Of a stretch of 64,000 nucleotides of DNA, positions 1 to 9,998 are shown in pieces. The notes under the pieces are model-generated. The model was not told the DNA's origin and did not search any database. It saw nothing but the letters and a program-made list of their open reading frames with translations. The first letter of the stretch is position 1; every line of letters starts with the position of its first letter. The position numbers and the translations under genes were made by a program. Origin of the DNA: Wallemia ichthyophaga EXF-994 (Eukaryota > Basidiomycota > Wallemiomycetes > Wallemiales > Wallemiaceae); assembly GCF_000400465.1 (NCBI RefSeq), contig NW_008806280.1, positions 372,001 to 436,000 of the forward strand, read 5' to 3'.

Positions 1-1925
1 GAAGAAAAATTCCCCCGCAGCGCTACTATTGGCTTCAGAGAGCCTGAATTTTCGATGAACAGGCAGCGTACAATGGGAACAAACTTTGACAGAAGCAACA
101 CCTATCAATCTGGCAGATCGCGCTCGATCGCTCCATCCGGTTACCTCCCACGTACCACCACAAAACCATATTCCACACGCGATAGAGACTTTGGTGGGTT
201 TCCAACCCCAATCACGCTCGTATCACGCCTAGTTGATAGGTTCTTTCCCAACTTGAGATCCAAGCTCGACAAATCTGTTACTATACCGCATACACACACC
301 TTCACATCGCAGGCCGGAGGTACGGTTGGTGGGCCGGGTAGTCGGGGAAAGTACGCCCCATATATTTCATTCGATGCTATCGTCGGACGGAATTCGGTTT
401 TCAAGGATCTCAGTGATGACCAAATTGATGAGTTGGGTGGTGCTGAGTATCTCGCTTTGAAGATTCTCACTGTTGTTCTCATTTTCTACTACCTCTTTTT
501 CCAGCTCGCTGGCTTGACCATTATCGCACCATACATCAACGAGATACCTCGATTCGAAAGAATAGTTGATGAGGAGTCACCCGGCTTGGACACTGTGTGG
601 TTCACCGCATTCAACACCATCAGTGCATACAGTAACACGGGTATGAGTCTAGTCGACAGCTCGCTGCAGAGGTTCCAGCAAGCGTACGGGATGTATCTTC
701 CAATGTCATTCCTGATTCTTATTGGGAATACGTGTTTCCCAATTGTACTCAGATTCATCATCTGGCTAGGCACCAAAGTTGTCAAGAAGGATTCGCATGA
801 GTATCAGGGCTTGCATTTCTTGCTAGATCACCCCAGACGCAGTTTTCTCTACCTGTTCCCATCCCACCAGACATACTTCCTGTTGTCGATGGTAGTGATT
901 ATGGTCGTTACTGATTGGGTGTGCTTCCTGTTGCTGGACATTGGCACACCTTCAATAGAACAGATTCCAATCGGCACCAGATTCGCTTGTGGGTTCATGC
1001 AGTCCACCGCCGTCAGAGCTGCTGGATTCAACATTGTCAATCTCGCAGATTTGTCGCCGTCTGTGCAAATACTCTACATGATAATGATGTTCGTTTCTGT
1101 GTACCCCATTGCTCTCTCGGTGAGAGGTACAAATGTATACGAAGAAATGAGTCTGGGCGTATATAACAACGACGACCAGAGCTCTGAGGAACCCAACGAG
1201 AATAACGTCGAACCAACAGTTTCAGAGTCGAGGGGAAAATTATGGGGCAGTTACTTTGGTTGGCACGTTAAAAAGCAGCTGTCTTTCGATATTTGGTGGC
1301 TCGCTTTCGTCTTGTTCCTCTGTTGCATACTTGAGAGGGGGAAGATATTGGATACAACCAAGCCGTACTTTAGTATATTTAGTATACTGTTCGAAATAGT
1401 CAGTGCATATGCGACCTGTGGATTGAGTTTGGGGGTCAATGAAAGAAGTTACTCCCTATCTGGAGAGATGCGCACACTGTCGAAACTGTTACTGATAGTA
1501 GTCATGATCCGCGGTCGCCATCGCGGTCTACCTAATGCTATTGATAGAGCTGTGAGTGAGGGTTTACTAAATGAATTTACATTCTCACACTATTCAAGGT
1601 ACTTCTACCATCAGATGTACAAGAAACTGATCAACAAATGGCTGATCAGCAATCGCAAGCTGAAGATTTGCGCAGGACGCGCTCCCAAACTACGAGTTTT
1701 TCAGCAGCACGTAATAACACTTTTTACCGCGAACTTGAGAACAATTACCGCGATGGTGATGAAGGTCTAGCTACAATCAACGAGCAGACTCATCATCCTA
1801 CCCTTTCCCCGGAGTCTACCAGGCTCAGCTCGCCGTCTGAGTTGTCGCCAAAACATGAATCTCCACCTCATATCACAAGTAATGATCAAGATTCTCAAAA
1901 CACACAAGTTAACAAGGAGGAGTAG
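1..1925 (+). CDS. TRK1: TRK-family potassium transporter (5' partial)
   Basis: High-affinity K+ uptake at the plasma membrane. The reading frame is open to the left window edge, so the N-terminus and probably the first pore module are missing; at least 625 residues are visible. Seen: several hydrophobic segments and three pore-loop signatures (SNTGMSL near 640, RAAGFNI near 1015, ATCGLSLG near 1410), then the fungal TRK C-terminal motif RGRHRGLPNAIDRAV. One intron, 1552-1598 (47 nt, GTGAGT, branch TTTACTAAAT), is placed because joining it completes that motif as DRAVLLPSDVQE and runs on in frame to the TAG at 1925. Reading straight through 1552 would instead give a false C-terminus ending at 1770. 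The tail after the motif is hydrophilic and Ser/Gln rich. Family assignment is firm; the intracellular loop between pore modules lies outside the window. Confidence 0.93.
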
Positions 1926-2090
1926 CTTTATTTTTTCTCATCTGCTCCATTCTCATTTCTCATTTCAATCTCTATTAATAGTTTACTCGCATTAGATTGA
2001 TCATGTTAAGGATGATAATTTTCAATTCCCACATACTGTAGTTATTTGCATTAAATAATCTTTATTACAAGAAATAGTACATTAAATCCA

Positions 2091-3201
2091 TCAAGTGTTT
2101 GATTCTTGTTTAACTTTCTCACTGCCGTCGCTAGAAAACTTTTTTGATTTAGGTAATTCTGTTGCCTGCTCATCAGGTTGCTGTTGGTCTGTCACACCAC
2201 GCACCCAAACTTTGTGTTTTGGTGCATCGTCGGTCAGGGGTTTGTCCAGGGATGCTTTGTTTTGGTTACTGAACGTGGCACTCTGTGATACTGTTAAAAA
2301 TGAGGAGAATAGAAAGAGGAAGAACCAACCTTATTAGCAAAGCCACCTCTGGCACCACCACGTGATGCACCTCTTGAGCCACCTCTTCCTCTCATACCAC
2401 CTCTTGTTGGAGTACCAGTCATTCTCTGTGCAGCCTTCTCCTCTGCATCTTGTTGCATCTTTTCAAACTGCTGCTGCATGACCTTTGCAGTCTGCATTGT
2501 CATGAAGTGCTGCTGGAGTAATTGTCTCTCGAAGTTAGTCCTATCGGTGAAATTGTAAGACTCGTACTGCTTCTTCAGTTGTGGATTAGATTCGAGGAAA
2601 TTTGTTGTGAGATCTTTTGATAATTTATAAGTCTCTGGATCTAAACGTGGATGACGATGGTTTTGATTTCTGCGTTTATTGTCTCTCTGGTTATCTCTCT
2701 GGTTGTCTCTATAATTGCTTTGTTGCTTGTTGCCAAAGATGATATCGTCGAGTGAAGCATCAGCAGCAGAGCGCTTTGAGGATGTTGGTTGAGGTGGGTG
2801 TTGTGGGTGTTGTGGTGATTTCTGTGGTTGCTGTGGCTGCAGTTGTATCTGCTCTTGTGGCTGTGACTGTTGGAGTTGCTGATAATCCTGCTGCTGCTGC
2901 TGCTGCTGTGCGTCTCCTGTATCTGCTCCTTCTTCCACACCTTGAGCACCACCAAAGTGATCAAATATCTGATGCGTTATCTTTGCAGTATAACGATCAC
3001 CGATCAAATCACACATTTCTGAAGTAACTTGATTTTGGCTCTTCTGGTTGGTAATCATAACAACTTTCAACTTTGTCAGACCAGCCAATTAAATCAATCC
3101 ATATCCAACCCACCAATATATTCAGAAATTAAATTCAAATCCTCATCGCCTAGTCCATTCTCTATTAACACGCTCTCCACATATTTCTGTATATCGGACA
3201 T
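2091..3201 (-). CDS. RNA-binding protein with ZC3H14/Nab2-type N-terminal domain and RGG box
   Basis: Predicted nuclear poly(A)-RNA factor, 337 aa. Exons 3201-3114, 3063-2330 and 2282-2091; introns 3113-3064 (50 nt) and 2329-2283 (47 nt). Joining exon 1 to exon 2 creates ISEYIVVMITNQKSQNQV, which resembles the PWI-like N-terminal fold of ZC3H14 (a DYIMVMVANKKSQDQM-like segment). After residue ~70 come a Gln-rich tract (a CTG run near 2891-2912), Arg/Asn/Asp repeats, a charged helical segment (residues ~190-255) and a Gly/Arg RGG box. Exon 3 adds an acidic and lysine-rich tail. No CCCH zinc fingers are present, unlike Nab2 and ZC3H14, so RNA contact would depend on the RGG box. Start ATG 3201 is the first Met before the domain. 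The domain match is from memory of the family, not a search. Confidence 0.72.
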
Positions 3202-4904
3202 GATGGTGGTGGTGGTAGGGGTGACAGATACCACTATCAGTGTTACTCCTTCTTTTTTCCATTATATGTTGGGTATAACTACAGCCTTTGAGTATTTATC
3301 ATGTTGCTCAGCAGTTGCAACTCGATTTCACTCTGGGCACGCAATTGAGCGTTTTGGAGGTGGCAACGGACTCCATCAATCTGCCCATACATTATCGACT
3401 ACAGAAATCGCATCACCCAAATATCTCAGTTTTCCATTCTTCTAGACGCGTACTGCATTTTTCAACGCGTAGCGCCCACAGTATTGGCTTTTGGGTGAAA
3501 GCAGGCCAGCTGAATACATCAAACACCCAGCAAGAAGGATTAATGTATCAAAAAGGAAGGGTCAGATCAACTCTGGAAATCATATACATGCTTAAATGGG
3601 ATTGTTGAATGAGCACAGTAGCACAGTAGAACCACGCATATCGATATCCTAGTCATATTTTCTATTAGCCCGGCTTGTTTTGCTTCTTGTGCTTCTCGTG
3701 CTTTTGGTTTCATAGATTCATTTGGTCAGTCTAGATCTTAGTAGTTGCCTCCGCCCACTCACAGGATTACTTTATAATGGATTAGTAAAGGATATCAATA
3801 CACTTGTTTATTACATTAATTATTGCTTGGATATATACTAAGTTCAACTCGCTCACCACGCCCCGAAAATGCTCAATCTGGACTCATCTCTGCATCTCTG
3901 ATAACTTCAGGATGTGTTCATAGGATGACAGGAAGTTTTGAATATTCTTTTAACTACTAACCAAAGCGTTCAAAATTCAAGGATAAATCTATTCAACTAA
4001 ATTTGCTCAAGGCACCCTGCAAATAACCAAATAAGTGAAAAGACGAATGCAAGGATGTCATACACTGACAATTTGAACAATGTAGCAATACTATAATTCT
4101 CATGGAATCTCCCGTTTTTAAATTTATTCTCATCTCAACCCTACTCTGGATATTAACATAGTTGGATTCCTCGACTACCACCTATCTCAATTCAAGTAGC
4201 TGATTTACGAGTTTCGATGATATCCAAATAACAAAGCTTTAGAAATAGCCCTGATTGAGCTACACAAAAAATCTAACTCGAATTATATCCCTGAGCCTCC
4301 AATTGTGCCCTGAAAGCTGTTCGAAAGTTGCAGTCCAACATCGCTCTACAGCACGTTATAGGATATATATAGAGAATTTAACGCGCTAAATGATAGAAAC
4401 AAATTATTTTGATTTATTAATACCATAAGCACCCAAAAATCTCAGTTATTCGGCTTTATAACCGTGAATTATATTTACAGACACTTAGTGCCCATATGAC
4501 TGAATGCTGGCTCCAAGGAAAAAGTAATGTCGTTTCAGATCATTTCACCCTTATTGAATTCAATTCATTCAAACAAAAGTGGCGGTCAGCCTAACTCCGA
4601 AATCAGGTGTTTGGCTTGTGATCAGTGAATTTTCAATATTCAGATACTGGAGGTGGTGGGGCGATGAAGGCTGCGTCCGAATCGCAGAGATCTGAATAGT
4701 ACAAATGCCCATTTAAATATGTTAAAGAACCGTCCCTCCGATTAGTAGATCACTGGCACTTCACACAGAATGATATTATTATTTCACCGACAAGCAGAAA
4801 AAAGTAGCGCATAGAGAAAAATCACACAACTAATACATCCCATATAGTAAAAGCTCTGATGTATTCATTATTCGAAACAAGCTACAAATAAAGAGCATCA
4901 TCAG
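3202..4904. other. Long AT-rich intergenic stretch
   Basis: About 1.7 kb without a gene I can support, unusual in a window whose other gaps are mostly under 500 bp. A 106-codon frame at 3288-3608 on the plus strand has no ATG-supported start and no recognisable domain. I see no tRNA, no transposase remnant and no long repeat. The first 100 bp must hold the promoter of the divergent RNA-binding protein gene ending its start at 3201. Confidence 0.5.
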
Positions 4905-5348
4905 CTAACACTCGCCATCATCATCGACACTGTTATTCTCTGCGATCTTGACGTTGCCTGTTGCAATATAATCAGTCAGCGTACCCCGATCATTACCATT
5001 ACACACCTGTGTACGCCGTCTTCTCGTCATCAGAGTGGAGAATAAATCCAATTTTCTCTTGAGTGCCGTTGACGGTGTAGTTGTATGGGCTTTCTTCAAT
5101 GTCTTTGATCTCCACTACAATCTCTGGGAAATCAGCTTCAGTTCCATTGGTGACTTCGATAGAATACTGGTGTGGGTGTAAGTTTGGAAACTCTTGACAC
5201 TTTCCCAACTCACTGGCGCTTTTCCACCTTCAAATTCAAGAGTAACGTTCTTGCAGCGTTCAACATTCTTGGGCGTGTTGATGGACATTGATGTGACGTT
5301 GGAAATCAATGCGACGAAAGCGATGAGCTTGAGTTTGTTAGATAACAT
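4905..5348 (-). CDS. Small secreted protein of the Ser/Thr-rich GPI-type (Kre9/Knh1-like) family
   Basis: Predicted extracellular 115-aa protein. Exons 5348-5214, 5166-5007 and 4957-4905; introns 5213-5167 (47 nt) and 5006-4958 (49 nt, branch CTGAC). A signal peptide covers residues 1 to ~20 (SNKLKLIAFVALISNVTS). The mature part has the family pattern: INTP near the start, one Cys, VTLEFEGGKAPYSIEV, then ESPYNYTVNGT and a Ser/Asp-rich FILHSDDEKTAYTGNVKI. Without splicing the first intron the gene would look frameshifted; splicing gives GGKAPYSI, which matches the family GG-x-PY-x-L signature. It lacks the long Ser/Thr tail and GPI signal seen in larger members, and ends with DDDGEC. Role is probably cell-wall or surface related; function is not known. 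An upstream signal-peptide-like ORF could be an alternative first exon (see findings). Confidence 0.7.
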
Positions 5349-6824
5349 ACTTGGAGCGATATTAGTGTTGTCAAGTCTGAAGTTCGCAACTCACATCTGG
5401 CTTTAGTCAGTTTTTGTCTATCCCAATCACAAGTCAGAAGTTCGACTCACAGATTTATGATGGTCTGAGTAGAAAGCTGAGCACCGCTTAAATAGACTAA
5501 AGCGCCCAGACAGAAACAAATAGGTAATTTTTTCATAGGTACAAGTTTTTTTTATAACCTCAGCCCTCCTGGGAACAGCCCAACGAATCAAGATACGCCA
5601 AGCGTGGCTGATTAAATTCCTTCTACACATTGATAGGGAAGAAGTGTGGAATTTGCTATATTAACGATACAATGAGTTAGTTTGATTCGACAACTATGTA
5701 TGTCTTATCTATCTAAAACACATGGCTAACTGTAAATGAAACACCAAGGACATATTGACTTTTAAATTAAAGATTCATAAGCGAGATTAGAGCGAGATTA
5801 AAGCAAGTGAATGATAAAGCTTCAGTGAAAGTCAGTGTCTGATGCCTTTGAATTCGTTCACGAAAGTGTTATTTCGATCTATGCTCTTTAAAAAAAGGGA
5901 CCGAAAGGTAATATCCAGATAAAGAAAGTTTGACCAAATAAATTGTAGAAGTGTTTCTGAAAGCTAACATCCAAACCATGTACGTAATTACTCCAAATTG
6001 GAGGATTAAATAATCTTGGACACGAGTCTTATGGTATTAGTCCTTTGATGTACATTCAAATCAATAAAATCCATTATATTTTTGGAATGAATTACGCTGG
6101 TGTTTAGGGTTCTTTACACACAGCAGTACCATATTTTGTATGACGATGGTAGTAAAACGCATATAAAATTGGTTTAATTTATTACTTAAACTGAGACTAC
6201 ATGTCTGACTCCTCGCATCTTGATAAATGTGATACAACTAACTAAGAACAGGCCATAAACAAATGTAGGAAACCACCCAACGACCATAGCGCAACTCAAT
6301 GAAAGTAATTCATCGTCCCCCTCACTCGCTTTATTTGCAAATATAATAACTAATAGAAGAAGAAGATGAAATCTGATTATATTTTTAAGACGATACATGT
6401 TTAAAACTGCGTCCATCAATACTTCTCAAAGCATGAGGAGTCAAAGAGGGTGATGAATTTACTTGAAGCGTCGTAATTTGTAAATTGTTGGTGGTTCTCA
6501 ATTACGCTGAACCACCGTATTATCTTCGGTACGTATTCAATTGCGGTTTGAAGAACTCGTAAAGGGCTTGTAGAGAGTGTGCGTTTCTGAGTATTGGACC
6601 TAATTCGAACCGAATATTGCTCTTGGTAATCTTTCTTTTTAATGTGATTCTGGCCATTATATGTTTTCTGCAGATGAAGATTCTATGCGAGATGGTGTAC
6701 TCTATGCAACACGCACGGTGTTTAGGTGAATCAATCAGTCAGATCGTAGTTGAAAATTTGCTTGAACATCCTACGGGGCAAATATTTGACAGTATAAGTA
6801 TTTAAATTATTTAGCCATTTCAGC
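5349..6824. other. AT-rich intergenic region with small unsupported ORFs
   Basis: About 1.5 kb. The first 190 bp hold possible 5' exons of the secreted-protein gene (ATG at 5536, minus strand, encoding a 29-residue signal-peptide-like sequence). A 75-codon minus-strand ORF (ATG 6416, stop 6186) encodes two hydrophobic segments and could be a small membrane protein, but nothing else supports it. A plus-strand ORF at 6617-6805 begins with a non-ATG codon. No RNA gene or repeat was seen before the tRNA. Confidence 0.4.
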
Positions 6825-6908
6825 GTGGATGTGGTATAATGGTTAGCACGTTCCGTTGTGGTTTCAAGCAAACCCGGTAAGATCCCGGTTCGATTCCGGG
6901 CATCCACA
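6825..6908 (+). tRNA. tRNA-His (GTG), with a short intron
   Basis: The acceptor halves GTGGATG (6825-6831) and CATCCAC (6901-6907) pair perfectly, followed by discriminator A at 6908. The T arm is CCCGG-TTCGATT-CCGGG (6884-6900) and the D arm contains GGTATAATGGTTAGCAC. The anticodon loop reads TTGTGG with GTG at 6858-6860, giving His. The gene is 84 nt including the discriminator against about 73 expected, so an 11-12 nt intron sits just 3' of the anticodon, at about 6862-6873. The anticodon stem TTCCG/CGGTA leaves one U-U mismatch when the intron is removed, so exact intron ends are uncertain. Confidence 0.88.
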
Positions 6909-7028
6909 CGTTCTTTTTCCCAAATATTTTTGCCCTCTTTTTCACTGTTTATTTGAGCTCACTTGCACTATATACTCATCTTTACTTTTTAAGGCCTTAA
7001 GCCAAACCAGAAAAGACCTCTTGAAGAG

Positions 7029-7702
7029 ATGCAATCATCGAGGGAGATGGAAAGTGACTCAAAAAGCAGCAGTCGGTCGAGCAATAAAAACCGTGCCTCA
7101 TCTGGGATATCGCCGTCAACTGTAGCAGGTATATCGATACTGGCATTCGCTGCAGTTTCCGCCAGTATGGCTGGGACGATATGGAGATCGAACCGGGCGC
7201 GTAAAAGAGCGACACAGGCAGTTGTAGACTTCAGGAGCAATTATCACATAGAGAAAAGACCTCTGCCTCTGCCGTCTGAGGTGCGATCGAAGGAAATTAG
7301 TAGAAGTGAGAATGCAATTGAGAGTGATGCACATGTTGCACAAATTGGAGAGAATAACACACAATTCAGTGAAGATGGACACTTTACTTACGGTGATGCA
7401 GCTAAAGCACTCCTTATTGCTACCTCAGCTGTCGGAATCGTGGCTGCGGGCAGTGGGTATTATGTGGTGAACAAGCTAGAATTGTCGGATGTGAGAGGTA
7501 TCTTGAGTTTCGCTTAGTATCTAACACAGCAATTCAGATACAAGACACCAAAACCAAACTTAACGCCATTGTCAGAACACGATTCAAGACATTATACGAT
7601 AGCATACATAAATCCGACGGTCTAGAGGAGGATATACCCGACGATGCAAAGGAGTTCGCGCAGATGTTCTACGATGAACAAAATGAGCATCGGGAGGTGT
7701 AG
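7029..7702 (+). CDS. Two-pass membrane protein, TMEM242-like
   Basis: 208 aa in two exons, 7029-7490 and 7538-7702, with a 47-nt intron (GTGAGA...CTAACACAGCAATTCAG). The N-terminus is Ser-rich and basic. Two membrane segments are visible: SPSTVAGISILAFAAVSASMA (residues ~29-49) and a second around residues 123-147 (DAAKALLIATSAVGIVAAGS). The splice gives LELSDIQDTKTKLNAIVRTR and an acidic C-terminus. The spacing of the two segments and the amphipathic C-terminal helix resemble TMEM242 (DUF1358), a mitochondrial inner-membrane protein linked to ATP-synthase c-ring assembly. That assignment is a resemblance only; Aim11-like proteins are an alternative. It sits 78 bp from the convergent desaturase gene. 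Confidence 0.6.
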
Positions 7703-7780
7703 CATTATAGATATATTACATACATTCCTTTTGCACGGTATACAAATCGCACTCGCCAGCACAGCTAGTCAGCTAATCAT

Positions 7781-9003
7781 CTAATCAGCGCCATCGAGAC
7801 TGCATCCTTCACCAGGTAGAACAGCCTCTTTCTTGGCTTTCTGCTGTTTCCTTTGCTCCTTCTCACTTAGATGAGAGTCGCGCTTAGCTCTCGAAAAAAG
7901 TCCGACATCCTTCTCGAAGATAAATCTGAAAGTAACCATCGGCCAACTCGTATGCCACTGGAGATGGTTGTAAAATTCAGGTGCGATATGTCTGACTTTG
8001 GGAAGATTGAGCCACGACACAGCAGGGAAATCGTGGTGTTCGTTGTGGTATCCGACATTATAGCACAACCAGTTGAGCAAGCCGTAGTACGAGTAGGTCT
8101 CCTGTCCGCTGCCATCAAACATGTAGTGCTCGGCTATGAAGTGTGCAGCGCAGGGATGGAGAGAGCCTGCGAAGAAGGTGCTAAGGACCGAGTAGGCGAA
8201 AATGCCTACCCCGTAATGCTGGTACATGAGAGCATTAAATCCTACTTGCACGCCTGCGTTGAGTAGGACGAAACCACTGGGTGGTTTTGGATTCACGAGA
8301 CCTGGTCTGATTGCGTAGAAGAGTATCTGGAATGTGCTGCAGTGTGTTAGAGTTATGAATGTCTGACCGCGCCTCATACCCACGCAAAGAAAAGCTTTCC
8401 AAGAACATTCTTCAAGAACAGGAGCTCAAAGTTTGTCGGTAAATCAGTGTCTATGCCGTCTTCACCAAGGTACCGGTGGTGTTCGTGGTGGTACACCTTG
8501 AAAGTGCCAGCAAAGGGGATGCCGACGGGTAGGTTAGCTATCATAGCCAGAGCTTTATTGGCAGTGCGCGATTTGAAGACGAGGTTGTGGGTGATCTCAT
8601 GTATAGCTAGAAAGAGATTCTGATTGCATACACCACCAACCACGTACGCAGTGAGGAGAAATTTCCAACTAAGAGGGTGCCAGTCAAGGTCTGTAATATG
8701 CGTCGCTGTGAGTAGCTGGATTGCCACCACAGCGAGTACAACGAGTGCAGTGCGAGGATCAGGCCCAAACAGCTTCTTGACCTGGAGAGCATGTCAGAAG
8801 GCTTTCAGCAAAATCCATAACAGCCCACCTCGGGATGCTGCTTCATAATTGCTCGGCAGCGCGAGCGGTGTGGCTCTTCCTCGGTGAGCCTTACGCAGTT
8901 GGTCAGCGTATGTATTCACAATGAACAAAACCCACCAGTAAAAGTTGTTGGCATCTTGTCCAGGCCTTATATGATCTCCAGGATCTCCAGCCAGTGCCGT
9001 CAT
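7781..9003 (-). CDS. Sphingolipid delta(4)-desaturase
   Basis: 358-aa ER membrane enzyme that introduces the 4,5-trans double bond into dihydroceramide, on the route to fungal glucosylceramide. Exons 9003-8936, 8889-8829, 8781-8380 and 8326-7781; introns of 46, 47 and 53 nt. The N-terminus matches the Lipid_DES domain, with EEEPHRSR and IMKQHPEVKKLFGPD restored by splicing. The three iron-binding histidine boxes are present: HEITHN (near residue 103), HHEHH and NEHHD. Hydrophobic segments flank them, and the basic C-terminus is typical. Length fits the DES1 family (about 320-360 aa). Confidence 0.95.
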
Positions 9004-9042
9004 TTTCGGTGTGAGTGAGCAAGACAGATAACAAAACGCAGT

Positions 9043-9972
9043 TCAAATCAAGATACAAAAATTGTTGAGATTGGCCCCTTCTAATAACACGCTCTTTTTG
9101 GATAGCTCTGCTCGTCCTCTCTGAGGCTCCGCTGTTTTTTTCAGCATCCAGTACGCAATTCTTGAGCCTTTCTTGGTATCGCCAATTTTCTCCTTCAATA
9201 GAGTAAATCCAACGGTGTTGAGCATCTCTAAAAACCTATCTCTAGTCAGATATCGCGAATTGGTGATGCACGGCGCCGGTAAGACCATAAAGAGATATCC
9301 GTTGGGTTTGAGGAACGTGTTGAGCCTGATCAAGAATTGTCCTGTGATATGCGTTACTGGGGAGCATATCATCGAATGCAATACCCACCTCTTTCTACCG
9401 GTGTCGGTACAAAGTTGAGTACTAGCGATGATGATACAGCATCCTTCCTATCGTCCTCGTTGCGAGGCAGTGGTCGCTGTAAAAAGTCTTGTTCACGTAT
9501 GATAGGGTGATTGGACTTTAAATCGATAAGCTCTGTGTCTATCCATTTCCGCTCGCTTTCGTAATTGTTGTGGACTAGTGCACCGATTTCTAGCAGCCTA
9601 CGAAAGCAAATGAGAAATTTCGGCCACCATCAGTTCAACTACCACCTACGCCATTTTATCACGTCCTTCACTCCCCAAATACTCCCGCTTTACACCCAAT
9701 TCAGTCAGCCAGGCGATAAAGACGTGCGAGGAATCACCACCGCGACTGCTAGACTGTCCGATAGTAGAAGCGTGTTGATAAGCAGCCATTCCTCCCAGCT
9801 TCTCAATCTCGTTATCAATTTCACTCAACTGGTTCGGATCTTTAATTGTCTTCTTCTTTTTAAGGAGGAGGTGAAATGAATTTATAATTGATTTTGTCTT
9901 CTTAGAGGAAAGCGATTGTGATTTCACTCCCGTGATTGGCGTCTTCTTCTTGTTCTTCTTACCGAGCGCCAT
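9043..9972 (-). CDS. BMT2: 25S rRNA adenine-N(1) methyltransferase
   Basis: Nucleolar SAM-dependent enzyme that makes m1A in 25S rRNA, 276 aa. Exons 9972-9650, 9597-9389 and 9341-9043; introns of 52 and 47 nt. A lysine-rich N-terminus (ALGKKNKKKTP) is followed by the family signature GGMAAYQHASTIGQSSSRGGDSS, then LLEIGAL, WIDTELIDL, QDFLQRPLP, SLVLNFVPTPVERG and LPAPCITNSRY, all characteristic of BMT2 and assembled across the exon joins. Its ATG lies only 26 bp from the ATG of the divergent BCS1 gene, so the two must share one promoter. Confidence 0.93.
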
Positions 9973-9998
9973 CGATCATCGTCAGTTATCAAGAGCGA

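Noticed and set aside
1638-1925. Separate small gene downstream of TRK
   Set aside because: It is the last exon of the TRK gene after the 1552-1598 intron.
2752-3027. Plus-strand Ala/Val-rich frame
   Set aside because: It is the antisense shadow of the CAG/Gln-rich exon of the minus-strand RNA-binding protein.
3288-3608. 106-codon plus-strand frame with peptide-like composition
   Set aside because: No ATG-supported start, no splice that extends it, no recognisable domain; kept only as part of the intergenic note.
5115-5208. Apparent frameshift in the secreted-protein gene
   Set aside because: A 47-nt intron with GTGAGT and CACCAG joins the two frames and restores GGKAPYSI; no frameshift is needed.
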